The translations under genes and the position numbers were made by a program. Of a stretch of 64,000 nucleotides of DNA, positions 12,101 through 22,100 are shown piece by piece. The stretch lies in contig NC_087084.1 of assembly GCF_026151205.1 (NCBI RefSeq), positions 3,709,038-3,773,037 of the forward strand, in the 5' to 3' direction. Under the pieces are notes generated by a model. The model searched no databases and was not told where the DNA came from. It saw nothing but the letters and a program-made list of their open reading frames with translations. The first letter of the stretch is position 1, and every line of letters begins with the position of its first letter. This stretch comes from Bolinopsis microptera (Eukaryota; Ctenophora; Tentaculata; Lobata; Bolinopsidae).

Positions 12101-13295
12101 CAACGACCAAGCTTGACGCCATAGTTTTCAACTCTCGTAAAGTTGCAAAAACCCAGGATACCGCAACTAAAAATGGTGTTCTCAGATGGAACGAAGACTG
12201 CTCCTTATAAAGATCTTAAGAGATGTAAAAAAGATACGATGATAGAAGCCTGTTGAGCTTTGTTCCTGTTGTTTTCACGTTGTCGACCATGACATGATCA
12301 AACTGTGGATTTGGTGATCATTTCTCTTCTTACGATGAGCCTTGTAATGGGAAGGATGCTGATTGTTCTTGTTACAATTGGATATCTGATAGAAGACTCA
12401 TTGATAGAGGAACCAATTCTATCCCGCTAACAAAAACTTGCCTTTTCTAAAGAATTACACGGATACCTACCACTTAGTCACGGTCTAAAGATCGATACTT
12501 TTTTATCCGATCAGAGATGTTCATAAAGATGTACAGAGGAGAATGCTCAACATGATGAATTTCCAAGAATGTTCAACAGGGAATGACATTTCGGAAGCCT
12601 AATCGAAGCGTTTTCCCGATTACTGCAAAGAAAAGTATTCTACCTGTTCCTAACTTAGCTACTTCAGACTCCTTGATAGGGTAATGAAAGGCTCTACACC
12701 GACTTTCATGAAAATGTTGTGAACGAAACATCTCCCCTTCGATAGGAAACCTTGCCAAAGAAGGACGCCGTTCACATCAGTTTATCTGAGATAATATCGC
12801 TTGATCTATCCTGTGCCGGATGCCTACAGTAATTCAGCGCGAAAGATTCTCAACGATCGTCTCTCTCCCATTCTCAAGTTTATTTGTCGTCCCATAGTTT
12901 ATTGGAGGTTTGTTACATGCACCACATTGTAAATGTTTAAACCTAATTAAGAGTGTGTCATTTCCTTTTTGTATTATATGTGATTACTAATTACTAATTA
13001 GGGTATTAATACTTCCCGAGATGCAATCTTTCATTTTTATAGCTGGTAAAAATTTGATGGATTGCATGCTGATTAGTAATAAGCAATAAGTTTGTCCCCC
13101 AGAAGCTTGCTTGATATTTATTATTTAACGGTAATCTAATAACTTTAACTCACTTGCTGCACTGGTGTTATGTGAGATGGAACATTTTTGCTGAGAAATT
13201 AGATCCTTCTAGTCTAAAGGATTACCACAGCTCCTGTATTCTTACTATCCAAACTACTGAAAAGTCGAAATTGTTCCATCTCACCTAAAATTTAA
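9165..13295. other. Intergenic, RhoGEF 3' end to export-adaptor-like gene
   Basis: No long ORF or recognised domain on either strand. The stretch is repeated inverted at 37,588-41,735 with high similarity, including short ORFs of about 60 codons that have no recognisable features. A phrase around AAGGTTTCATCCGGA is present twice (near 10,547 and 10,590). Promoter and 5' UTR of the gene starting at 13,296 should lie at its right end. Confidence 0.6.
13168..13286. repeat. 13-bp inverted repeat upstream of the start codon
   Basis: GTGAGATGGAACA near 13,170 is answered by TGTTCCATCTCAC near 13,273, about 90 bp apart and ending 10 bp before the ATG at 13,296. The same pair occurs in the right arm near 37,600-37,715 with one mismatch. 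It may be a 5' UTR stem or the ends of a small element; no target-site duplication was evident. Confidence 0.5.
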
Positions 13296-15494
13296 ATGGC
13301 AGACCTGATCCCTATGACTGTGTCAACCTCAGATGATATCATCAAGAAGGACAAGAAGAGTTTCAAGGTGTCCAGGGGTGGTGCTGTCGTTAGAGGCCGA
13401 GGTTTGTTGTGTCTTTAGTTTAATGTTTATTGAACTGTTATTTTTATTGGTTATAAGTCTTCACAGTTATAACTTATAATTGTAGTTGGGCTACAAGTTT
13501 ACGGCAAGAAACTATTTGATATTATGATGTGTTGAGGATCGTTTACATATTTTGGGGGAGGGGGTTTGGAAAAGATTGTAATTTGTGTTAAGTGACTTAC
13601 GAAGGGGAAGGGGGGTTTAAAACGGACAAAAATGGCTTACGTATTACGCACTCCGCATTCAAAAACATACTTTTATTAAAATACCATTACTTTCAGGTGG
13701 AGCCCGTGGTAAAGGTAAACAAGCAGTAGTCAAAGCAAACAACAACAACAAACAAGGCCCAAATAGTTTTAAGGGTGTCGCTAACAATAACAGAGGCAAG
13801 AACGTTGCACGAGGTGGAGGTCGCGGAGGTACAGTTATTACATTATTATATAATACCCTGCTTTCGTTAATTTAATAATCTAATTTATCAACACATCAAT
13901 AATCTATTAATTTCCTAGTTATTAAGTTATTTAATTTAGGATGACTTAAGGGGGCCGGGGGGGGGGTCTTCATCAAAATTCTCTCGAAATTGACTTTATA
14001 GTTGTTTCTGGTAGAAGGGAGTGATATCTACCAGCTGCTCATGCTTTTAGTCCCATGGAAAAATATTGTTCCTAGCCGAAATTATCGCTGGTCTAAGGTC
14101 AGCGCTTATGTGTAATTGTATTGCGCGAGCGATTTTCAATCGCAAATTCTGAAAATCGAGTCTAAAAATCTATCTTCTCCTAGATTTTTTGAGCAATTAC
14201 CCTGAAACTTTCAGAATATGTTCTAAGGACCATTTAGAAGAGATCGTTCAAGCCAAAATTTTGAGATAGGCCTTTAAAAATTTTTTATTAGTTTTTGAAA
14301 ATCTTGGACCTGAAAAAATCGTAAAAAAACGAGGTCCAAGATTTTCAAAATTGAATAAAATTTTTTTAAAGGCCTATCTAACAATTTTGGCTTGAACGAT
14401 CTCTTCTAAATGGTCCCTAGAACATATTCTGAAAGTTTCAGGGTAATTACTCAAAAAATCTAGGAGAAGATAGATTTTTAGACTCGATTTTCAGAATTTG
14501 CGATTGAAAATCGCTCGCGCAATACAATTACACATAAGCGCTGACCTTAGACCAGCGATAATTTCGGCTAGGAACAATATTTTTCCATGGGACCAAAAGC
14601 AGCTGGTAGATATCACTCCCTTCTACCAGAAACAACTATAAAGTCAATTTCGAGAGAATTTTGATGAAGACCCCCCCCGGCCCCCTTAAGTAGAATCACG
14701 CATGTACTAAGCAGGATAACGCAAGTAGGATCACTTACCTGTACCCACGTAGTTTTGTACTCATTTAGTTTTGTTGTGTAGGTCGCGGTGGTCGTGGTGG
14801 GATAAACAGAGCCAACACTGCAAACACTTACACCAACAAACAGAGTCCCGTCAAAAGGTTTGTTAATTATTACTTACCAGGAATTTATTTAGTTTTAGAG
14901 TTAAATTATTTTAGTCTTGGATATTTAAACTATAATTTTCTATGGTACGACTTCTTTGAAAAAGTATTTGTATAAGTATCATAAAATAACTTTCTCATAA
15001 AAAACCCATATCTCATAAAACGCTAAGTTTTTATGCACATGTTCATGAGTCGCTTTAGATGCAATGGCTTGAACTGAATCTTTGGATTTTGAGTTCTTTT
15101 TGGCTATAAAGCGATGTATAAATGTCTAGTTATTATTATTATAACGCTACTTAAATAAGTTTCGTTCGATGAAAACACTAGAACACTATCTGATAGCTCT
15201 AGAACAATCTGATTGCTCTAGAAAATTATCTTTAAACTCTGTTTTATCCAGAATTCTCCAGAACATTCTCAGCATAATCTCAGTAATTATTATCAATTTT
15301 CTAAAATTATCCTCAAATAACTCCCACATTCCTGAAGGTTAAACAACCGTGGAGGCAGTACACGTGGAATTTCCAACAACCGGGGAGGAAATAACAACTT
15401 CAAACGAAACAACAACAACAACAACAACCAGGGACAGGGTCAAAGAAACAACAACAATAACAACAACTTAAGAAGCCACAAGTTTAATAACAGG
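13296..15494 (+). CDS. Export-adaptor-like RGG/Asn-rich protein, exons 1-4 (left arm)
   Basis: Exons at 13,296-13,401, 13,697-13,828, 14,782-14,857 and 15,338-15,494, all with GT-AG introns and matching phases. They continue into exon 5 at ~25,021 in this arm. The N-terminus contains SDDIIKKDKK, which resembles the short UAP56-binding motif of ALYREF and UIF (FYTTD1) mRNA-export adaptors. It is followed by RGG-type segments (GRGGRGG, RGGGRGG) and long Asn runs coded by AAC/AAT. Such proteins bind RNA through Arg-Gly repeats and hand mRNA to the export receptor. No RRM is seen, so it is closer to UIF- or CHTOP-type adaptors than to ALYREF. The family assignment is inference from a short motif and composition. 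Intron 2 holds the TTAA fold-back element absent from the other arm. Confidence 0.6.
13950..14689. mobile_element. TTAA-flanked fold-back element, 736 bp
   Basis: Nearly the whole element is one inverted repeat: two arms of about 360 bp meet at ~14,319. It begins GGGGGCCGGGG and ends CCCCGGCCCCC, and is flanked by TTAA at 13,946-13,949 and 14,686-14,689 (CTTAAG on both sides). The inverted right-arm copy has a single CTTAAG at the matching site (36,937-36,942), which is an exact empty site. TTAA duplication is the hallmark of piggyBac-type transposases, so this is probably a non-autonomous fold-back element mobilised by such an enzyme. It has no coding capacity. It lies in intron 2 of the export-adaptor-like gene. 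The arms differ by only a few changes, including a 6-bp indel near 14,042, so the element is young. Confidence 0.85.
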
Positions 15495-15676
15495 GTATGT
15501 ACATTTTTACTTACATTTTTACTTTATTTAATAAACGTTACACATAATAATGTCAGGCCACACTCCACTGAACTTATCTTCATTAAAATGTAATGAATAC
15601 CTACTATACTTTAAATTAACTTTATGGAAAAGCTCAGTACGTGTCATATTTGTTAAGCATGGTGTTATATATAATG

Positions 15677-16050
15677 TATTCTGGGTAAAATTATCTTTAT
15701 CCCGGTTGTTGCGACAAGTAAAAATGCTCTTATTAGGGAAAGGAGATTACTCGACGTTTCAATGTAACTACATCGTATTCATGATCTCAAATTATTTGTT
15801 ATATAGTAGTGTTGAAAGTATTAAAAGTATTAATACTTTCAACACTACTATATAACAAATAATTTGAGATCATGAATACGATGTAGTTACATTGAAACGT
15901 CGAGTAATCTCCTTTCCCTAATAAGAGCATTTTTACTTGTCGCAACAACCGGGATAAAGATAATTTTACCCAGAATACATTACAACAATGCGACTCATAA
16001 ATAATACTCCAATCCGGATTTTACATGAACTTATTCAGTTATATATAATG
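15677..16050. mobile_element. Fold-back element 2 with 13-bp target duplication
   Basis: GTTATATATAATG stands at 15,664-15,676 and again at 16,038-16,050. Between them lies a palindrome of ~305 bp centred near 15,827 (arms 15,677 to ~15,982), then ~55 bp of non-palindromic sequence. The right arm has one copy of a similar site (near 35,998-36,012) and no insert. A 13-bp duplication is longer than expected for most DNA transposons, so an inverted-dimer retroposed fragment is also possible. A 101-codon ORF running from the flank into one palindrome arm is fortuitous. Confidence 0.75.
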
Positions 16051-16683
16051 TTATTCCTGAATGTTTTCTAGGATCGATCTATGGCCGTTATCTGATTTTG
16101 ATTTGAAACTTTTACAAATAGTACATAATATACAATACAGCAAAAAGAATACAAATAAACGACATGATCTGAGGCATTATGTTGTGTAAAAGTCGTAGAA
16201 ACATATCTATCTATCCTTGTAAAGATTGATTGATCATCCAATTTTTTACATCTCACTCACGGCATAACCTTGAGCTTGGTGGACATTTCATCCAGAAAAG
16301 AGCGTATGTATAAACTTTGAATAAGTTATATTTTAATAAATGTTCTGTATTAGATCAAGATCTGAACAAATCTCTGTTACATAATATATTGCACAACCGT
16401 TACATTCTCGACCAAACTATGAAATTATCTGTAACCACGCCTACAGACAGTGCCAAGCCCTCGCGGTATTACTATAATATTCTATATTATTACATATAAT
16501 ATAATATATTAATAAATAATGTATTATAATAAATAATATATTATAATAAATACTATAGACTATTAAACCTCCCTTCCTGGCATACTATTACATCCGACAA
16601 CAGGGTCCATTGTACCTGCACACACGTCATAATACAGACCCGCCCAAATTTAATACGGTACTTTGGAGCAGGAGTACGGTCAG

Positions 16684-17391
16684 ATCACGTGACATAGTTT
16701 GAGATCACGTGACAGAGTTTAAGATCACGTGATCAGATTTATCAGTCTGCAGTAATGATCGCCCCCGTGAGATACAGTGTATAAATCCGCTATATTGCAA
16801 GCAGAACATCTGTGCCAGCGTACCGGGAAACTGGATTTTTGTTGTTGGTTTACCAGTCCGACATCTTTGAGAAATAGAATTATTTCGAAAAATTCGGGAT
16901 CCGCTCGAGCAGGCTGGTAGGAAATATTGGCTGGGATAAATGTTAAACGGTGTACATCTACAAAGTTAGTGCTGCAAACATTATACCTTTTCAAAAAGAT
17001 CACGCTTCTTTAGCGTGCGTGCTTCAAAAGAAGAGAGGAGGGATATTATTCTGACTCTTGACTGATCACGTGTCGAGATTCAGAATAATATCCCGCATAA
17101 TCTGACCATGTCAGGGATAAACAGGCCCGGTTTAGCGGGCACCATTTGTTTACCCGTCAAAAGGCAGCTTTATAACATAATAATATGGTCAATATTACAC
17201 GTGACCTTGGAGGACTGTTGTGATTGGTTCGTCCACGATCACGTGCTTACTGCAAGTATTCTGATTAGCTGATTTGTAGAAATCTTGCGGAGGGACGAAC
17301 ATGAAAAGAGTTGTGATTACAGTAAGGCGTGATACAGCACAATGTCGCAAGATCACGTGATGATCATTTGAGATGACACGTGATCGTCATA
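16684..17391. promoter_or_regulatory. Cluster of eight CACGTG (E-box) sites
   Basis: CACGTG occurs at 16,686, 16,706, 16,726, 17,067, 17,198, 17,240, 17,354 and 17,377. Most are in the context GATCACGTGA or TCACGTGAC. Three are spaced exactly 20 bp apart. A CCAAT-type ATTGG lies at ~17,222. Seven of the eight sites are kept in the inverted right-arm copy (34,670-35,370). CACGTG is the core site of bHLH-Zip factors (MITF/TFEB, USF, MYC). The cluster is inside the long intron 4 and could be an enhancer or alternative promoter. This is inference from motif density alone. Confidence 0.5.
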
Positions 17392-18161
17392 ATAAGGTTC
17401 CCACCATTTCATAATTCAGATCAGCCGCTAATCTCCTTAAAATTTGACCTCATTACGAGTATTAGCGGGTATTGTACAGTAAGGATTTATCTTGTACAGT
17501 AAAGATTTATCTTGTACATTAAAGAGTTATCTTGTACAGTAAGGAGCAGAATAGATGGTGACACTTTGTGATTGAAAGAAAATATATCCCATGAGAAATC
17601 CCAAAAAACATGATGAGATTACCATTTCTGAATTCTGATTGAATAACAACACCGAGCCTAAGTTACAGATCCCCAACATCATCTTGAACTACTGCCCCAG
17701 TCCCCAATACCCAATCCCAATGTTGGTAAGAAAATCAGGTACGATATTTCCACGTATCAAGTTCTACACTTAAGTTTGGGCCAGATATCAGGTACTAGGT
17801 TTCGATCTTTGGAGCGGGTAATGAAGCTTCAAGTTTGCGGTGGGTGATATTGTAGACTGTAGTTATATTAAGATGGTGTTAATAAGGTGATAAGTTGTGG
17901 TTTAGTCTAGGTGATAGTAGAAGTATAGCAGGTGATATCGTACTGGAGATGAAGAGGCGGTTACAGTAAAATATGGTGTTTACTAATCTACACTCAAAGT
18001 TACTTTTTTGTGCGTGTAATTACAGATGTGTTGAAATGTAGAGAAACTTCTAGAAACTACAAGAAAGGGAAGTTGTTCTCCCTTACTTAGATGTGCACTA
18101 CTGGTCAACTTCTTGACGGTAAAAGTAGCTCGGATTTGGGCTTCTTGCTAAAAACTAGTAC

Positions 18162-18427
18162 TACAGTATTTAGACACAGGACTAATTTGTATGATATTAT
18201 TGTGAAAAAGGACCTATTTAAGAGACAAATTTATTTGAAAAATGAAGATGATTTTACCAACTTAGTGAACTTAGCAAGAGATAGATTAGGATGGAGGAGT
18301 TTATTTACTTTGAGACATATTGAACGAATGAGTCTTCGTAAGCGTAAATAGGCCAGCACTTTGCTGAGCCTCTTTAGGTGCTCTTTTGTTTATAGATGTT
18401 ATTATATATATATAATATACAGTATTT
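18162..18427 (+). mobile_element. 5'-truncated retroelement fragment with 10-bp target duplication
   Basis: TACAGTATTT occurs at 18,162-18,171 and 18,418-18,427. The ~256 bp between is missing from the right arm, whose sequence runs straight across near 33,925. The insert is open for about 60 codons on the plus strand and ends Arg-Lys-Arg-Lys-stop at ~18,349. It contains LARDRLGWRSL, a phrase like the C-terminal end of some LINE reverse-transcriptase ORFs. It is followed by a short 3' tail and a TA repeat. This fits a 5'-truncated LINE 3' end; the family is uncertain. Confidence 0.6.
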
Positions 18428-19169
18428 TCTTGTTGTTTTAGAAACTCGAAAATGTACTAAGTTATCTGAAGCTGAGATCTGGAATTGAAAAGATCCAGTA
18501 CGAGCTATGGTTTCCCCGTTCCCTGCTGCAAGTCTGGTATTATATTTATACAATATATTGTATAATGTATATTGTATATTGTATTTGGCCAGATTCAAAT
18601 TGTGAAACCACCCTTTCAACTCTATCATCAACCTGTACCTGTGTGATCAGAATGTCATTTTTATGTAGATTTTATCCAAAATTCTACTCGTCCGCTTCGG
18701 CTGAAAGAAGTGACCTCCAATTCAATCCTAATCAGTTTGTCTGTTTTAACTTATCAGAGGCCACATTGTTAGCTGTGGCTGTCCATCCCAAACTAATAGC
18801 CCAATTTCCCGAAGTAACATTCCCAACACACGGTTTTTGAAGAATTAAAGCGCCAAAACGAGATGACAATAACCAACAATAACCATCAATTGGGCATGTT
18901 CACAGTGAGGCTTACGTAGATCACGCACAATTCCACAACTTCGTAACCATGGTAACATTGCACACTAGTTACTCCGCAGACAGCTGGGTATGTTACAAAC
19001 GTAGTATGCTTGGTATTCCAGCAAATATTTTAACATAATTTAATGGGTGAATGTGTGGAATTTAACCAATGTGGTGTTAGTCCAGTGACAGAAATCCAAA
19101 AATTGGCTAGGAAGCGTATCACGTGACTGGAAAATTGCTACACTTTTTACAAGTTACAGTATAAGTACA

Positions 19170-22100
19170 GTCTTAGTACCTGTGGCCTGTTCAGCTGTGA
19201 TGTTTAATACTCCTTTGTTTGCCATTTTCGACCAAAAAAAGTCTCCCTCCATTTTATCCATTTTAGCCTATATCCATTTTATCCATTTTATGACAGTGGC
19301 ACCCCCCCCAACACTCAACATCTTATCAAATTAAATACTAATACTTTTATATGTTACAGTACCACTGATGATCTCAACTATTTTTAAGTGCATAAAATAT
19401 TCATTTTCGTATATACACTTCCTGTAACTTTAAGTAACCAAAGTGCATACCTAGTTGGACATGTTTTATAGTTTTTTTTGAGTATTTTCTCCGGACACTT
19501 ACCATGACGTCACTTGACGTTCTCTTAACACTCACACATAACATGAGTAATGTTCTCTACCTGTCTCGTGTAGTATTGTCAAACCCAAGCAACAGACTGG
19601 TCCACCACAGGTTGTTGTGATCTGACTTTTGTGTGGGGGAAATGTTCTAAGACTGTTCCCGCACCCTCACAAAGTAAGTCAAACCAACAGTACGAAGTAA
19701 TTTTATCAAATGTTAAGTTTTTAATCTCCAAAAATTTTTAACCGTAACCCTCAACACGGTGGTTTGCAAACACTGTATGTTTCTTAAAAAGCTCGGGTTA
19801 AAACTGGTTACTAGTATATAAATATAAATGGTAAATCCATTAGAAGATTTCCTTAACCGCCGGTAAAGTTCATAAAAGTTCGTTCCTGTTACTTCACTCT
19901 TAAATTAAAATATATAAACATAGACTAGAACTAGCTATCTTGTAATAACCTTTTGTAAACCGGATAAATTATGTTGGCACTAAAATGGCACTGTTTACAT
20001 TACTCTCAATTCTAGAAGCCAGCTTAATGTACTGGAGACTTTCTGTTTACAGAAATATTTGAATAATATGACGAATGTTGTCCGTCGGATTGATAGCTCA
20101 AAATGTGTGTAATATGGATTTAGCGGCCGATAATTATTAAAGACATAGCCTGTTGGCCCACTCTCGACTCCCCAAATCGATTTTTACACACACTAGAAGC
20201 AATGTTTTTCATCTTCTCATCACAGAATCTTTTTATCATTTGTTAGAGTATTTAAAAAATACCCTGCCTTTCTGGGGCCCCTGTTCTGCGGTACGCACCC
20301 TTATAACCTCTATAACCTCACGAACTTTCTATAGTATAAATTGTAACTAGATCAATCTCATGTTACAGTATAAAATACATTCTCACTTTTCAAACTAAGT
20401 GCCTAATATAATTAAGATAGAACATCTAAACATTTTATATTTCCTGTTCATAGATATAGATTATCAGTACAAAACCTGACCAAGTTTAGCTCAATCCATA
20501 CTGGCCGCTTCGAATATGAAGTTTAAATTACCAAATATGTGGTTTTTCTGTGTGACCTCATTGTAAATTATTTGGATATATCCGCATACTCACAACTATC
20601 CATTGTGTCTTTCTATTACACTATCTGTTTTACTCTGGCAATTCGTCAGAGTCAATTAAGTTTGAAACAAAATCTCATATATTGAGAGGACCGAATTCAA
20701 TTTTGTTAACGCGCGGCAGCCCACACACACTTCTAATACCTGCATATCTTCACATTTAATGTTTTTTTTATAGAAATTCATTCCACCATCCTGTAGCACC
20801 ATGGGATTTGATAATACATTCAATTCATTTCTTTAAAAGCTTAATAGATACTAGGGAAAAATCATGTTTTAACGCCGCAGCCCTTCTGCATACACTTCAT
20901 CAAATTGAAACTTCCTGACTAGTTCTACCGTTAAAAAGTCTGACCTGTGATTAAGTTGGATACAAAACGGATGATATAAAACATATACAGCAGTATCAAA
21001 CAATTATGGTAATTGCTGAGGTAAATGAATGAAAATAGTAAAAACCGCTCCATTGTGGCCACAAATCACCAAATCCTTGATTTTAGGGTATAACACTTTC
21101 CTTCAAACTAATTAACTCGTAATGTACCATTGAACTGTAAAGAGTTGAATAATATTGATTTATAAACAAATGGTAGCAGACTTAAAAATTGTTGTTTCTG
21201 ACAGTGAACAAAGCATTTCAAAAAAAATTAAAGCTATCAGATTATAGCTTACATAACTATGATTAAACCTTTTTATTGTAACCTCAGAGCTCAAAGGTAC
21301 GAAATAATGAAAGTAGAATAGTGTTCTAAGTATAGTAAACAGCCAGTTTTACAAACTCACAATATAATAACTAAACACTCTAAAGTAAATGTACAACTGA
21401 GTCCATGTTTTGAAAGAATGCTTGTAAGCGTTACAGTTAATTAAGACATCTTAAGCATGACTTTTGTAGAAAATGCTTCAAACATTGACTAATTCTGAAA
21501 CATTTTAATGCTTGAACCTCTGGCTGCTCCTCCTTATTTGTTAATTCCACCCCAAATTAAAAATCCCCCTCATCATTACCCAGTCCTCCACTAAACATGA
21601 AATCCACTAAAAAAAATCACGTACTCTACTTTTATAGACCATTAACCCACATCCTCCTAACCGTCCATACGCGCTGACTACAGCCCCTAAACCGACCCCA
21701 AGCCGCTATAACAACAGCCCTCGTAACCACCCCTACCGCTGTACTACAGCCCTCTTAAAAAACCGACCCTAGCCCTGTACTAACAGCCCTCTTAACCGAC
21801 CCCCTACCGCTGTACTACAGCCCTCTTAAACCGACCCCTAGCCGCCCTATACTACACCCTCTTAACCGTTCCGAGCCCTTACACTCAATACTCAATTCAT
21901 TTAACCGCCCAACTGTTGTTCACGTAATACTCAAGTTTATTTAACATTAACACCCGTCCAATAAAAACAATGGAAGATACCTACAAGAGACCGCAGGGTC
22001 CCTTCCCTTACATGCATAGTGTTTGTCCAATCTAGAGGTTTAAGATTATTAGCAATAACCTATTATAATAAATTAAATAATTATAAGTCGGTTATAGTCT

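Noticed and set aside
15550-15855. 101-codon ORF with ATG
   Set aside because: It runs from intron flank into one arm of a palindromic insertion that is absent from the other arm.
16725-17003. 92-codon minus-strand ORF repeated at 35,062-35,331 with near-identical product
   Set aside because: The frame has no ATG in either copy, no recognisable domain and lies inside intron 4 over the E-box cluster. Similarity between copies only reflects duplication of the DNA.
18091-18351. 86-codon plus-strand ORF with ATG
   Set aside because: It spans the border of a retroelement insertion with a target duplication; the first third is intron sequence and the rest is the insert's own frame.
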